Assembly (NCBI GenBank): GCA_022796855.1
Contig: JAAWJM010000010.1
Span: 1 to 55,248 of the forward strand
DNA length: 55,248 nt
Origin: Clostridia bacterium
Lineage (GTDB): Bacteria; Bacillota; Clostridia; TANB77; CAG-508
Direction of reading: 5' to 3'
Each line of letters opens with the position of its first letter. The stretch's first letter is position 1. Shown here one piece after another: positions 37,060 to 47,621 of this stretch. A program made the translations under genes and the position numbers. The notes beneath the pieces were generated by a model. It was not told the DNA's origin. It saw only the letters and a program-made list of their open reading frames with translations, and made no database searches.

Positions 37060-38331
37060 ATGGAGGAAGCAAAAAAATTAGCATTAAAAAAGAAATTAAA
37101 TATGAAGTTATATCCAATCTACAAAATGCTTGCAGCAGATGTATTATTTTTTAATGCCATAAAGGTATTATTTCTTACACAAGTAAAAGGATTATCAAAT
37201 GCAAATGTCGTATTTATGGAATCGATTTATGCATTTTTTAAACTAATTTTACAAGTTCCTATGACAGTTGTCGTATCGAAACTAGGAATTCGAAAAAGCA
37301 TTATAATTGGAAATATACTTTGGATGCTAGAATTTGTATTAATTATGTGCGCCCACAATTATGCTGTTATTATACTATCACAGCTTATATCAGCAATTGC
37401 ATGGGCATGTAAGTCAATATCAGAAACACCGATGTTAAATACTTCTATACCAGAGGCTAATAAGAGGGGAAAAATATTTAGTAAAATAGAAAGTAAAGGC
37501 TATTCAAGGTATTGCTATATTTCAGCGATAACCACAGTGCTTGCAGGATTTCTATATGAAATCAATGCATACATTCCCATTATTTTAGGGATTATCTTCA
37601 TTATAGCAGCATTTATTATTTCGGTAAACTTTATAGAAATAAAAGAAAACAAAGAAGAAACGAAAACAGTAGAACAAAGTATCAATGAAGTAAAAGAAGG
37701 ATTAACCTTTATTATAAAATCGCCAAGACTAAAAAGCTTATTACTAATGCTAGGTTTCATGTGGGGGATGATTTGCTTATTTGGAACCTATCAAACTACC
37801 TTGTTAAAAGATATTCAAGTACCAGCCAAGTACATCGGTATGATACTAGCAACTCTCGATATAATTCAAGGTATGTCAGCAACAAAAGCAAATCGTTTTA
37901 ACGAAAAACATAAAAACAAGTCATTAATACACATTGCACTAAGGATGACATTTGGAATAGTAATTGCAGGAGGAGTAGTGGTAATAGGAATCGCTAGAAT
38001 ACCACAACTTTCTATTATTATTTTAACCTATGTTCTAAGAATGTCAGACAAAGGCGTTTTCCAAATCATACGAAAAAGGTATATGGGAAATTTTATGACA
38101 CCAGAAATGTTAACCAAAATATATGCAATTTATAGCTTAATTGCAAGCCTATTTAGAATGTTAATAGGAGCAATTGGTTCATGGTTATTAACTTTCATGA
38201 CAATTGAATATGCAATGGTCATTATGGGACTAATGCTTGCGATGGTTGCATTGCTATTTTCAAATTATATGAAAACAAGAATTGGGCTAAACCCAGAAGA
38301 ATACAGTAAAAAAGATATTGCCTATGTATAA
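37060..38331 (+). CDS. Major facilitator superfamily transporter
   Basis: A 423-residue membrane protein with about 10-12 hydrophobic helices. The loop between helices 2 and 3 (VSKLGIRKSIIIGN) matches the MFS signature region, and PMLNTSIPEANKRGKIFSKIES is typical of the middle of drug-export-like MFS proteins. The central loop (residues ~195-215) is charged. The substrate is unknown. Preceded by a TAGGAG ribosome site and followed by the nucleoside kinase gene. Confidence 0.85.
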   Translation: MEEAKKLALKKKLNMKLYPIYKMLAADVLFFNAIKVLFLTQVKGLSNANVVFMESIYAFFKLILQVPMTVVVSKLGIRKSIIIGNILWMLEFVLIMCAHNYAVIILSQLISAIAWACKSISETPMLNTSIPEANKRGKIFSKIESKGYSRYCYISAITTVLAGFLYEINAYIPIILGIIFIIAAFIISVNFIEIKENKEETKTVEQSINEVKEGLTFIIKSPRLKSLLLMLGFMWGMICLFGTYQTTLLKDIQVPAKYIGMILATLDIIQGMSATKANRFNEKHKNKSLIHIALRMTFGIVIAGGVVVIGIARIPQLSIIILTYVLRMSDKGVFQIIRKRYMGNFMTPEMLTKIYAIYSLIASLFRMLIGAIGSWLLTFMTIEYAMVIMGLMLAMVALLFSNYMKTRIGLNPEEYSKKDIAYV

Positions 38332-38399
38332 GAAAGTAAAAATGTTAAGTATAAGGGATTTATGAAACTTTATACTTTTTGGTGAAAGGAATGAAAAAA

Positions 38400-40040
38400 A
38401 TGAAAATTACGTATGAAAACCAAAGTTTAGAAGCAAATCCGGGAACGACGGTTTATGAATTATTAGAGGAAGAAATAAAACAAGCAAAAACAGAAGTCAT
38501 TGCTTGCAAAGTGAATAATGAAGTTAGAAGTTTGAATTTGAAATTAACTGAAGATGCCAAGGTAGAATTAATTGATTTAAACTGCAAAGATGGTATGATG
38601 ATTTATATAAGAGGCATCATGTATATTATGGCAAAAGCATTAAATGAGTTATACCCAGAAGCTCTTTTAACAGTGAATTATCAGTTATCTAATGCCATGT
38701 TTTGTGAATTAGATAATATGGAAATGACAGAAGAAATGATTGAAAATATTCGTAAACGAATGAGCGAAATAATTGATAAGGATTTAGAAATTCGAAAAGT
38801 AAAAATGACAAGAAAAGAGGCAGAAGAGTTTTACGAAAAAGAAAAAACATTAAAAGGAAGAATTCAAATTGCACAAGATACACCATATGGGGCATCTTTA
38901 TATTACTGTGAAGAATATTTTAACTATTTCTTTGGAGTTATGCCAATTTCGACAGGATATACAAAAGTATATGATATTGTAAAATACAAAGATGGGTTTA
39001 TTGTGCGTTATCCCAATTGGAAAACACCAACCAAACTTAGTCCATTTGTAGAAAATAAAAAGCTAGTAGCAACCTTAGATGAATATGAAGATATTTATAA
39101 ATTAATTGGAATTAATACGATTTATAAATTAAATAAAGAAGCCAAAAAAGATGATGCACAAGATGCTATTTTGTTATCCGAAAGTCTACATGAGAAAAAG
39201 ATAGCAGACCTTGCAGACCATATTGCAAACGATAAACAAGTAAAAGTAATTTTGATTGCAGGTCCATCTTCTTCAGGAAAAACAACTTTTGCGAAACGTC
39301 TAGGTTTTCAATTACGTTTAAATGGGTTAAAACCAGTTACCATATCGGTGGACAATTATTTTGTAGAACGAGAAGAAAACCCAAAAGATGAGCTAGGAAA
39401 TTACGATTTTGAATGTATTGAAGCATTAGATGTAACATTATTTAATGAACACCTAGTAAAATTATTAAAAGGAGAAGAAATTGAAGTACCAACGTTTGAC
39501 TTTACAGTAGGGCATAAAAAATACAATGGGGAAACCATGAAATTAGAAGATGATGAAGTTCTTGTTATTGAGGGAATTCATTGTTTAAATGATAAACTAA
39601 CCAGTGCCATTCCCAAAGAGCAAAAATATAAAATTTATATTAGTGCACTAACTGTACTAAATATTGACTACTACAACCGTATTTCTACAACCGACACTCG
39701 TTTAATAAGAAGAATTGTAAGAGACAATCAATTTAGGGGGTATAGTGCAAAACATACCATAAAAATGTGGTATTCGGTAAATCGTGGGGAAGAAAGATAC
39801 ATTTACCCATACCAAGAAGAGGCAGACAATATGTTTAATTCTTCTCTTATTTATGAACTAGGAGTATTAAAAGATTATGCTTTACCACTATTAAAACAAA
39901 TTACCAATACCGAACCAGAATACGCAGAAGCAACCAGACTAATTCGTTTGCTTAGCTACTTTGAATCCATCCCACAAGACGCCATTCCCAAAACCTCACT
40001 GATTCGTGAATTCATAGGAGGCAGTCTTCTTGCGGATTAA
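38400..40040 (+). CDS. TGS-domain nucleoside (uridine) kinase
   Basis: A protein of about 546 residues. ATG 38400 is chosen because AAAGGA (38385-38390) lies nine bases upstream; the ATG at 38391 abuts it. The N-terminus is a TGS-like ubiquitin-fold domain (ITYENQSLEANPGTTVYELL) followed by a threonyl-tRNA synthetase-like editing-type domain, and then a P-loop kinase of the uridine kinase/phosphoribulokinase type with Walker A GPSSSGKTTFAKRL (about residue 288), SVDNYFVER, and VIEGIHCLN. It phosphorylates a nucleoside, probably uridine. This fusion is common in Clostridia. Confidence 0.88.
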   Translation: MKITYENQSLEANPGTTVYELLEEEIKQAKTEVIACKVNNEVRSLNLKLTEDAKVELIDLNCKDGMMIYIRGIMYIMAKALNELYPEALLTVNYQLSNAMFCELDNMEMTEEMIENIRKRMSEIIDKDLEIRKVKMTRKEAEEFYEKEKTLKGRIQIAQDTPYGASLYYCEEYFNYFFGVMPISTGYTKVYDIVKYKDGFIVRYPNWKTPTKLSPFVENKKLVATLDEYEDIYKLIGINTIYKLNKEAKKDDAQDAILLSESLHEKKIADLADHIANDKQVKVILIAGPSSSGKTTFAKRLGFQLRLNGLKPVTISVDNYFVEREENPKDELGNYDFECIEALDVTLFNEHLVKLLKGEEIEVPTFDFTVGHKKYNGETMKLEDDEVLVIEGIHCLNDKLTSAIPKEQKYKIYISALTVLNIDYYNRISTTDTRLIRRIVRDNQFRGYSAKHTIKMWYSVNRGEERYIYPYQEEADNMFNSSLIYELGVLKDYALPLLKQITNTEPEYAEATRLIRLLSYFESIPQDAIPKTSLIREFIGGSLLAD

Positions 40041-40046
40041 AATACA

Positions 40047-40116
40047 CGTAGGGGCGAACCTCGTGTCTGCTCGCACATTTGAAAAAATAGGAACAGACAC
40101 AAGGTCCGTCCTTACA
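40047..40116. repeat. Dispersed palindromic repeat, family B copy 3 (inverted pair)
   Basis: CGTAGGGGCGAACCTCGTGTC...at the left and the reverse complement of TGTAAGGACGGACCTTGTGTC at the right, just after the kinase stop codon. Confidence 0.6.
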
Positions 40117-40134
40117 CAATAAAGAGGAGAGAAT

Positions 40135-40446
40135 ATGTTAAGAAAATTTACCGAAATAGACGAAGAATTTATATGCGACAATTGTGGCAAAACAGTACCA
40201 AAACTAGGATACACCTGTAGAAACCATTGCCCACATTGTTTACACTCCAAACATGTGGACAAAAACCCAGGAGACCGTGCCGAAGAATGCCACGGTGACC
40301 TAGAGCCTATCGGTATCGAAAACAATCCCAAAAAAGGATATGTTATTGTATTCAAATGCAAAAAATGCGGACAAATTCGTAAGAATAAATCCGCAAGCGA
40401 TGACAACATGGAATTGATCATAACTTTAAGCAAAAATCCAATATGA
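40135..40446 (+). CDS. RNHCP-domain protein
   Basis: A 103-residue protein with two zinc-ribbon halves: CDNCGK...CRNHCPHCLHSKHVD (containing the RNHCP signature) and CKKCGQIRKNK. PGDRAEECHG lies between. The family is widespread in Bacillota and of unknown biochemical role; the cysteine pairs indicate zinc binding. RBS AGAGGAGAG. Confidence 0.9.
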   Translation: MLRKFTEIDEEFICDNCGKTVPKLGYTCRNHCPHCLHSKHVDKNPGDRAEECHGDLEPIGIENNPKKGYVIVFKCKKCGQIRKNKSASDDNMELIITLSKNPI

Positions 40447-40483
40447 AAATAAAAAAATGCCATAAAAAATGAATATTATGCCG

Positions 40484-40592
40484 GTAGGGGTTGCACATTG
40501 TGCAACCCTTTAACATGCAAATACAATTAAAATCCAATATTGTAATTTTAGGAAAATTTAAGTTAAAGGGTTGCATGATATGCAACCCCTAC
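40484..40592. repeat. Composite palindromic repeat, family C (inverted pair)
   Basis: TAGGGGTTGCA...TGCAACCC at the left is mirrored by GGGTTGCA...TGCAACCCCTA at the right, with GTTAAAGGG/CCCTTTAAC inside. The right end provides the TAG stop of the U32 peptidase gene on the minus strand. Another single unit lies at 45234. Confidence 0.65.
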
Positions 40593-43016
40593 ACCTCACG
40601 AATAAAATTAGCATTGGTGTAATCTTTTCCTTCTAATCTCTTTTGTTGTCTTACTGTTTGAATAATATGATTGATTTGTAATAAATTTTCATCTAATATA
40701 TCAATTCTTACCGAATTAATTGGTAATCCAGTATAATCCAAAGAAGTAATTTTACTATTATAAATGGTATTAATGGTTTGCACATTATCAGCGATTACTC
40801 GGAAATAAAGTCCTAGACGGTCTTTTAGGTAATAATCATTTTTGCTTTTACACAAAGCCTTGCAATTTGGGTAACACTTATTTGACTTTCCAAGCACACA
40901 ATACCCAAGTGTCATAACTGGTGTTTTTCCATAAACGATTAGTTCACTTCCAAAAGGACAGCTACTTGCCAACTTTGCTATATGATCCTTATTTAATTCC
41001 GGAGATAAGGTAATTGTAGATAATCCTAAATTATGATAAGCATGCGCTGAGGCTTGGTTAAACACATTTAAGGTATAATTTCCAATGAATTCATAGTTCT
41101 TCTTATAAGGCTCCAACATGGTAAGAGTGCCTAAATTGGAAACCACAAACCCCTTTATTCGAAAATCCTCTAAAGCCTTATCAATATGCGTTGTAAACAA
41201 GTTTCGATAATTGGATTTAATAATCGTTGGCATGTAAATATACGTATCAAACTGGTTTGAAATGAGTTTTAGAATATTGGCATATTCCCCCATAGAAAAA
41301 TACGATAGAGGAATGTAAACGCGTTCAACCTGTTCCAGTTCTCCATAATTGGCATTTACATCTAAGGTATTTAACAAAAGAGAAATTTGCTTTCCTGAGG
41401 TAGTAGAGGCGATATGGGTAGAGGTACTATTCACAGGAATACCAAAATCTTGTGATACCACGATGTCTTTTTTAGGAGTTCTTCGAAAGTTTCCAATGAT
41501 TACCTTGGTTACTTTTTCTAATACCTTACGACGAAGCTCATTCATATCACGAACACTTAAATAAACATCCTTTTCCAAATTGATGGTAAAATGTTCAAAA
41601 TCAAAAGGTGTATTTCCTGTTTTGGAAAACTGGGTGATGATACGCTCTTTGGTAATTGGCTGGCTTTTTGCAGTTGTTGGAAGAAGATCGGATTGATAAT
41701 CCACTTTTAAGCCCGTATTATCCCAAACTGAAACTGTAACAGGTGTATCTTTATACACCAAAATAGAACACGATAAACTATGTTTTCGAAATTCATCTAC
41801 ATAGGTAGCTTTTGTTTTGTTTAACAAAGTCTTACTATCTAATTTATAAATCTTATCCCCGGGGGCAATATTTCCTTTCATTCTTCCAATGGTAACCAAA
41901 GACTCTTTTGTCGCATAATCAATATTTTTTTCACCCATCATTAATTCAGAAATACGATATTTGGTTTCTTCCTTCTCAAAACAAATCGTATCACCAATGG
42001 TTAAATTATCATTCAAATTTAATGTAATATGACCTTTTTTAGCATTATAGTTTGCTACATTTCCAATGTAAATTCCCATATTGTTTGGCTTTTCTTTAAA
42101 AACAAGGCTACGGTTTGGCTCGCCACTTAAGTGACCAGTAGAAAAACCGCCACGATTAAATACTTGTAATAAATCTTTTTCATCTTGTACATCAAAAACA
42201 AATTCTTCCTCTGAATAAGCAAGGTCAATATATTTTCGGTAAATTCGGGTAACGGTTGCTACATATTCAGGTGTTTTCATACGTCCTTCTATTTTTAAAG
42301 ACGAAATTCCCATACGGATTAATTCTGGAATATACGAAATACCACATAAATCCTTTGGGCTTAAAATGTACCCCTTATCCATACAAATTTCTTTATTGGA
42401 TTTTACGATTAACTCATAGGGAAGTCTGCAAGCTTGTGCACATCTTCCACGATTTCCGGGAACGTCCACCAATCATACTAGAAATAAGACATTGCCCAGA
42501 GTAAGAAACACAAAGGGCACCATGAATAAACACTTCAAGTTCAATATTGGAGTGGTTTTTAATAAACTCTAATTCTGTTACAGAAGTCTCACGAGATAGC
42601 ACAACCCTAGAAAAACCTAAATTTTCTAGCTCGGTCACACCTTCTAAATTATGAATGCTCATCTGTGTACTAGCATGCAAAGGAAGGTCGGGAAATTTTT
42701 TTCTTAAAATAGAACATAGCCCAAAATCTTGTACAATAAGGGCATCAATTCCCATTTCATAAGCATGTTTGGAAAGAACAAGAGCCTCCTCTAATTCCTC
42801 ATTTTTTAATAACGTATTTAAAGCCAAATGCACTTTTACACCACGTAAATGAGCATAGGAAACAGCCTCTTCTAGTTCGTGTAAATCAAAATTCTTAGCA
42901 GAAGCCCTAGCACTAAACATAGAAGCCCCCAAATAAACAGCATCTGCACCATTTTGTACAGCAGCCTTTAAACACTCAAAATCACCAACTGGTGCTAATA
43001 ATTCAATATGATTCAT
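40589..43016 (-). CDS. U32-family peptidase/hydroxylase-like protein, with one CGGA site
   Basis: About 808 residues. Start 43016, with AGAGGT nine bases upstream on the minus strand. N-terminus: IELLAPVGDFECLKAAVQNGADAVYLG, then [35 protein letters not shown], the U32 Cys-rich signature, SLKIEGRMKTPEYVA, and a C-terminal DUF3656-like part with another Cys-rich patch (CYPNCKALCKSK). Two frames are joined at CGGA (minus, 42455-42458) exactly inside the signature GRSGNRGRC. Length 2428 = 3n+1. Related proteins are collagenase-like peptidases or tRNA/rRNA hydroxylation factors (RlhA/TrhP type); the latter is more likely, inferred from the cysteine cluster. Confidence 0.9.
42455..42458 (-). other. 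CGGA +1 recoding site 10 (U32 peptidase)
   Basis: Minus-strand context CGT TCC C GGA AAT CGT GGA, restoring the signature GRSGNRGRC. Confidence 0.88.
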
Positions 43017-43118
43017 GTAATATACCTCTAGAAAAAATTTTTTTTCATCTACATTGTAACACAAATTTCAAAAAATTCATACTATATCATATAAAAACAA
43101 ACAAGGAGGGAAAAAACA

Positions 43119-43286
43119 ATGGATGAATCAAGAAACTGTGGATGTAACTGCGGATGCAACAACAATAACTGCGGTCTAGGAGGACTTTTCGGTGGTTGTG
43201 GTGATAGCGAAATACTATTCTTCATCATTATATTCTTACTATTATTCACAAACTGTGGATGTGGATGCGGAAGAGGATGTTGCTAA
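43119..43286 (+). CDS. Small Cys/Gly-rich, YjcZ-like membrane protein
   Basis: A 55-residue protein with a strong AAGGAGGG ribosome site. It opens MDESRNCGCNCGCNNNNCG, has GLFGGCG, a single hydrophobic helix (about ILFFIIIFLLLF) and ends NCGCGCGRGCC. The plan, Gly/Cys-rich flanks around one short hydrophobic helix, resembles the YjcZ/SscA group of small spore proteins. A spore-coat role is inferred, not shown. Confidence 0.65.
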   Translation: MDESRNCGCNCGCNNNNCGLGGLFGGCGDSEILFFIIIFLLLFTNCGCGCGRGCC

Positions 43287-43307
43287 TTTCCAGTTCGAAA
43301 TACTTAG

Positions 43308-43342
43308 AAAAAAGAGCACGACCAGAGGTCGTGTTCTTTTTT
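43308..43342. terminator. Bidirectional terminator
   Basis: AAAAAAGAGCACGACC / GGTCGTGTTCTTTTTT stem between convergent genes. Confidence 0.85.
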
Positions 43343-43347
43343 GCAGA

Positions 43348-43899
43348 TTATTTAAGTTCCTTTTCCAATTCCCACCAATCCTTCACTCTAGTAACGGTAG
43401 TAGGAAGAGTTTCATTTACACAAGAGGTAAATAAAATACTACGAATACCAGCATTTCTTACTGCTTCACAATGTTTAATGGAATCATCAACCATTACATC
43501 AATTTTATAATCTTTACAAACCTTTGCTTTATCCACACAATTAAAAATAAGATCAGTATAACCAATACTATGTTCTTTTAAATAAGCTAAAGTAAGTGCT
43601 TCTGCGTCATGAAAAATTTTTTGTTCTTCACCACGAGCGGTAATTAAATAAATTTCATGACCATGTGCTAATAAGTTTTGTATGACTTCATAGGCATGTG
43701 GTTTTACTTTTGCAGATTTCGCAATCGAAAGAAAATGATCAACAAAAAACTGTTCAATAAAAGGGGTAGAGGCATCGCCTCTCATAATATCTTCCATATT
43801 AGCTTTTAGTTCACCATTTTTATCATATTTCATCACATAGTTTTTCATAGAAGATGAGGTATCTGTAATGACATCATCAATATCAAATCCAATTTTCAT
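43348..43899 (-). CDS. HAD phosphatase, 5'-nucleotidase-like (copy 1)
   Basis: A 183-residue HAD protein starting at 43899 (TAGGAG upstream on the minus strand). The catalytic motif is FDIDDVITDT, with motif II YLITARG and motif IV VMVDDSIKHCE. The layout matches 5'(3')-deoxyribonucleotidase-like HAD proteins. A paralogue with the same plan lies at 48860 ([11 protein letters not shown]). The likely activity is dephosphorylation of a small phosphorylated substrate, unidentified. Confidence 0.85.
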   Translation of the reverse strand: MKIGFDIDDVITDTSSSMKNYVMKYDKNGELKANMEDIMRGDASTPFIEQFFVDHFLSIAKSAKVKPHAYEVIQNLLAHGHEIYLITARGEEQKIFHDAEALTLAYLKEHSIGYTDLIFNCVDKAKVCKDYKIDVMVDDSIKHCEAVRNAGIRSILFTSCVNETLPTTVTRVKDWWELEKELK

Positions 43900-44023
43900 T
43901 AACAAAACTCCTAACATATTTTTTAATATTATATCATGAAGTTGTATTTTATTCCATAAGACTATAGACTTTTTTAAAAAAATGTCATAAAATAGGTGAT
44001 AGAAAAAAAGAAAGGGGATAATC

Positions 44024-45224
44024 ATGTTAGCTGAAAAAATCATTTTCAATATACTTGCTTTTTCTTTATTTGTTGTTATGTTTTTTAAAATGATTAGGCG
44101 AAATGATGTAAATTATGTTGCAATTTTGTGTATGCAAGCACTTCGGAATTGCGATTAATTTTATTGAGATTATTTTTCGCTTGCAACTACCAATTGGAAT
44201 TCGAATGATTATATATATATTATCTGTACTAATTCCTATTATTATTATCGGGATGGAATGGAAAAACATTAATTTTTCAGAACTAATTTATCTTGCCCTT
44301 GGTAAAACAGCATTGTTTTTTAATAATACCAAACAAGCGAAAAACTTTTTAACAAAACTAGTGGAAAAATACCCACAAAGTTATGTAGGGCATAAAATGT
44401 TAGCAGAGATTTATGAAAAAGAGGGTGGTATGAGAAAAGCCATTGATGAATATGTACAAGTAATTGATTGTAATAAACAAGATTATCAAGCATATTACCG
44501 TATTTCTTTTTTACTAAATGAACTTGGAAAAAAAGAGGAAGCAAGCCAAATGCTAGAAACCTTATTACACAAAAAGCCAGAAATGTTAGAAGCAACAGAA
44601 CTTTTAGGAGATATTTATTGTGAACAAGAACGTTATAAAGAGGCAGCCAATATCTATAATGATGCCATAAAATACAATCCAGCAAGTTATGAATTATACT
44701 ATAATATGGGAATTGTCTATACCATGTTAAATGACTTTCAAAATGCGAAAATATGTTATGAAAAAGCAGCGGCGATTAATACCTTATTATACAATTCATA
44801 CTACAACCTAGCACAAATCAACTTTATTTATAACGATTTAGAAGAGGCAGAAAAATGTTATATGAAAAGCTTAGAAAGTGAAGAATTAGAGCCAGAAGCA
44901 TATTACCAGCTAGCCAAAATCTATGTCATTCGAGGGGACAAGGAAAATGCCATCAAATTCTTAAATGTAGCCATTGAAATTGATGCCCATATTTACAAAA
45001 AAGCAGAAGCAGAACCGTTATTTATTCCCATAAAACCATATATCCACTTCCCAAACTTAGAAGAAGTAGAACCAAGAAAACAAACTTTAACCCAAAAAGA
45101 GAAAAAAGCAAAAAAACACTTAGAAGAAACCACAAAACTAGTAGGAAAACTAAGCCATAACGACCAAAAAATAAAGAAAAATCGAGATAAAGAAAAAGAA
45201 AATCAACGAGAACGAGAAGAATAG
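44024..45224 (+). CDS. Membrane protein with TPR repeats, with one CGGA site
   Basis: About 399 residues. ATG 44024 follows AAAGGGGA and opens MLAEKIIFNILAFSLFVVMFF. The zero frame stops at TAA 44156-44158; CGGA 44144-44147 read as Gly gives MQALGIAINFIEIIFRLQ and continues to 45224. The N-terminal ~80 residues hold about three membrane helices; the rest is TPR units (AYYRISFLLNELGKKEEA, YNMGIVYTMLNDFQNA, AYYQLAKIYVIRGDKENA) with a Lys/Glu-rich C-terminal tail. Length 1201 = 3n+1. A scaffold role is inferred. A later start in the second frame would lose the first helix and has no ribosome site. Confidence 0.85.
44144..44147 (+). other. CGGA +1 recoding site 11 (TPR protein)
   Basis: Context GCA CTT C GGA ATT GCG ATT, inside the second membrane helix; the zero frame stops three codons later. 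Confidence 0.85.
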
Positions 45225-45233
45225 ATTTTGCCG

Positions 45234-45258
45234 GTAGGGGTTGCATACCATGCAACCC
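45234..45258. repeat. Palindromic repeat, family C single unit
   Basis: GTAGGGGTTGCA...TGCAACCC after the TPR gene; same as the left arm at 40484. Confidence 0.6.
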
Positions 45259-45345
45259 AAATATAAAAGAATAACAATAAAACAACAAGAATAATCTAAC
45301 AAAAACAGAATAAAATAATAAAAAACAAGAAAGGAATGTGAGAGA

Positions 45346-46212
45346 ATGATAAAAAACATTGCTGTTGTTGGAGGAGATTTACGAATTGTAAAATTAGTAG
45401 AAATGCTACAAAAAGAAGAATATCAAGTAAAAACCTATGCCTTAGAAAAAGCCACCGAAATAAAAGATACCCACACAAATTCCATATTCGAATGTATTCA
45501 AAACGCAGATATTGTACTAGGACCATTACCATTATCCACGACTGGTCAACAATTAAATACACCTTTTAGTGATACCAAAATACAAGTAGAAGAATTAATA
45601 AACCAAATTGGAGGCAAGTCCTTTATTGCTGGTTCCATAAAACCAGAAGTCTATCAAATGGTAGAAGAAAAAGATATTACTTTGTTAGATATTATTAAAA
45701 GAGAAGAACTTGCTGTACTAAACGCGATTTCAACCGCAGAAGGAGCCATTCAAATTGCTATTAATGAAACACCAAAAAATTTACATGGTAACAACGTATT
45801 AGTCTTAGGGTTTGGGCGAATTGGAAAAGTATTATCCAAAATGCTAGATGGCATAGGTGCCAAAGTAGCCTGCGAAGCAAGAAAAACCACAGACTTAGCA
45901 TGGATTAAAGCCTATGGATATGAACCAATTAACCTAATCGAATTAAAAGAAAACTTAAACCGATTTGACATTATTATTAACACCATCCCCTATATTGTAT
46001 TAACCAAAGACATGTTACAAGAAGTAAAAAAAGATACGTTAATTATTGATTTAGCTTCTAACCCAGGGGGAGTCGATAGGCAAGCCATAAAAGAACTAGG
46101 AATAAAATTCAACTGGGCATTATCCCTTCCAGGAAAAGTATCACCAATTACTTCCGCAGAATTCATGAAAGAAACACTATTAAACATGTTTAAAGAAATC
46201 GATAATCAATAA
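45346..46212 (+). CDS. dpaA: Dipicolinate synthase subunit A
   Basis: A 288-residue protein with an N-terminal region starting NIAVVGGDLRIVKLVEML and a Rossmann NAD(P)-binding domain (NVLVLGFGRIGKVLSKML, about residues 148-166), then IIINTIPY, LIIDLASNPGGVD and the C-terminal ALSLPGKVSPITSAEFM. This matches SpoVFA/DpaA, which makes dipicolinic acid in the mother cell from dihydrodipicolinate. The usual partner gene dpaB is absent from the window. RBS AAAGGAATG. Confidence 0.9.
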   Translation: MIKNIAVVGGDLRIVKLVEMLQKEEYQVKTYALEKATEIKDTHTNSIFECIQNADIVLGPLPLSTTGQQLNTPFSDTKIQVEELINQIGGKSFIAGSIKPEVYQMVEEKDITLLDIIKREELAVLNAISTAEGAIQIAINETPKNLHGNNVLVLGFGRIGKVLSKMLDGIGAKVACEARKTTDLAWIKAYGYEPINLIELKENLNRFDIIINTIPYIVLTKDMLQEVKKDTLIIDLASNPGGVDRQAIKELGIKFNWALSLPGKVSPITSAEFMKETLLNMFKEIDNQ

Positions 46213-46235
46213 AAAAAGAAAAGAGGAAACCAAAA

Positions 46236-47039
46236 ATGACAATATTACAAGCAATTATTTTAGGAATTGTACAAGGATTAACCGAATTATTACCAATTTC
46301 AAGTTCAGCCCATTTAAACATTATTCCATGGGTACTAGGTTGGACAAAATCACAAGAATTTTTAACCGCTTTTGAAGGGTTTGATGTAGCCCTTCATTTT
46401 GGAACACTACTTGCCATTGCAATTTTCTTTTTCAAAGACTGGATAAATTTAATAAAAGGTGGTTTTAACCAAGTCGTAAAAAAAGAAAAAACAACAGAAG
46501 GAAGAATGTTTTGGTATATTGTACTTGCCACCATTCCAGGAGGAGCCATTGGGTTTTTACTAGATCATTTTGTAGGAGATGCTTTAGAAAAACCAATCAT
46601 TATCGGAATTGCCCTTGCGGTGATGGGAGTAATTTTATATATTGTAGATAAAAATGCAAAAGCCAATATGGATTATGAACATATGAGCTTAAAACAAACT
46701 TTTTTAATTGGGTTGTCACAAGCACTTGCTTTCATTCCAGGAGTTTCTAGGTCAGGCGTTACCATGACAACAGGAAGAATGATGGGAGTTGATAGGGAAT
46801 CCACAGCGAAATATTCCTTCTTACTATCTACCCCAATCGTATTTGCAGCAACCATATACAAATTTAAAGATTTTGTATTTAGTGCTTCTTTCTTCATTGG
46901 AATTGTCATTAGCTTTTTAGTAGGAATTTTTGTTATCAAATTTTTATTAGAATATCTAAAAAAAGGAAGTTTTAAAGGATTTGCGATATATCGTGTAGTA
47001 GTAGGAATAGCGATTATTTTATTATCGTTTGTTTTATAA
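46236..47039 (+). CDS. uppP: Undecaprenyl-diphosphatase UppP (BacA)
   Basis: A 267-residue membrane protein with the two signature regions: GIVQGLTELLPISSSAHLNI (about residues 10-29) and ALAFIPGVSRSGVTMTTGRMMG (about 165-186), and eight or so helices. It recycles the lipid carrier of peptidoglycan synthesis and can confer bacitracin resistance. It starts 23 bases after dpaA, so the two are likely co-transcribed. Confidence 0.95.
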   Translation: MTILQAIILGIVQGLTELLPISSSAHLNIIPWVLGWTKSQEFLTAFEGFDVALHFGTLLAIAIFFFKDWINLIKGGFNQVVKKEKTTEGRMFWYIVLATIPGGAIGFLLDHFVGDALEKPIIIGIALAVMGVILYIVDKNAKANMDYEHMSLKQTFLIGLSQALAFIPGVSRSGVTMTTGRMMGVDRESTAKYSFLLSTPIVFAATIYKFKDFVFSASFFIGIVISFLVGIFVIKFLLEYLKKGSFKGFAIYRVVVGIAIILLSFVL

Positions 47040-47118
47040 AATAAGAACCTGACCCACCGTGCAGGCAAAGCCTATGGGTGAGGTGCTTAAGAAACTTTGT
47101 TACTTTCGTAATAAAATG

Positions 47119-47149
47119 AAAAAGACGCATAGGAAAATGCGTCTTTTTG
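47119..47149 (+). terminator. Terminator after uppP
   Basis: AAAAAGACGCAT / ATGCGTCTTTTT hairpin. Confidence 0.85.
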
Positions 47150-47289
47150 CAACACTTATTTTTATTCTAACAAAATAATGTAACTTATGCAAGTTTTAAA
47201 AACATGCGAATAAAATAGAGAAGGAAAGATAAAATAAGAATAAAAGAATGAAAACAACATTAATGAATAAAATCGGCAAAAAGAAACCA

Positions 47290-47319
47290 TTGAAAATACC
47301 CAAAAACCTATGTTACAAT
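47290..47319 (+). promoter_or_regulatory. Promoter of the 6S-like RNA
   Basis: TTGAAA (47290-47295), 18-base spacer, TACAAT (47314-47319). Confidence 0.5.
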
Positions 47320-47344
47320 AAAACCATAATAAGAATATAAAAAT

Positions 47345-47530
47345 TCCCTGCGTAGTACGACAAACAAGATATTTTAGAACCTACAAGTTTCTAAAACGGG
47401 AGCTAATCTCTAAATATGGCGTGTATGCTTGCATTCATGTAAGAAACCCAAGAGTATTTAGGTAAGCACCCACCTGTATGAGTACAGGTCCGTAAAATCT
47501 CTTGAGAATGACGGCTTCGGCGGGGTTTTT
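47345..47530 (+). ncRNA. ssrS: Probable 6S RNA
   Basis: No reading frame spans this promoter-driven, ~185-base region. The 5' CCCTGC (47347-47352) can pair with 3' GCGGGG (47520-47525), which is followed by TTTTT. Inside are a TTTTAGAA...TTCTAAAA stem, a CTAAATA...TATTTAG stem and an ACCTGTA...TACAGGT apical hairpin, and the GAACCTACA block resembles clostridial 6S RNAs as I remember them. 6S RNA binds the sigma A RNA polymerase. The identification rests on motif memory and would need a covariance search. Confidence 0.6.
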
Positions 47531-47546
47531 GTTTTGTATAAAAAAG

Positions 47547-47581
47547 ATAAGCCCACATACTCTTATAGGATGTGGGCTTAT
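47547..47581. terminator. Strong hairpin, probable terminator
   Basis: ATAAGCCCACAT / ATGTGGGCTTAT, 12 base pairs, between the 6S-like RNA and the convergent small gene at 47622. Confidence 0.6.
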
Positions 47582-47621
47582 AGATATGACCAACTATAAT
47601 GGCTGTTGGCAATAGAAATTA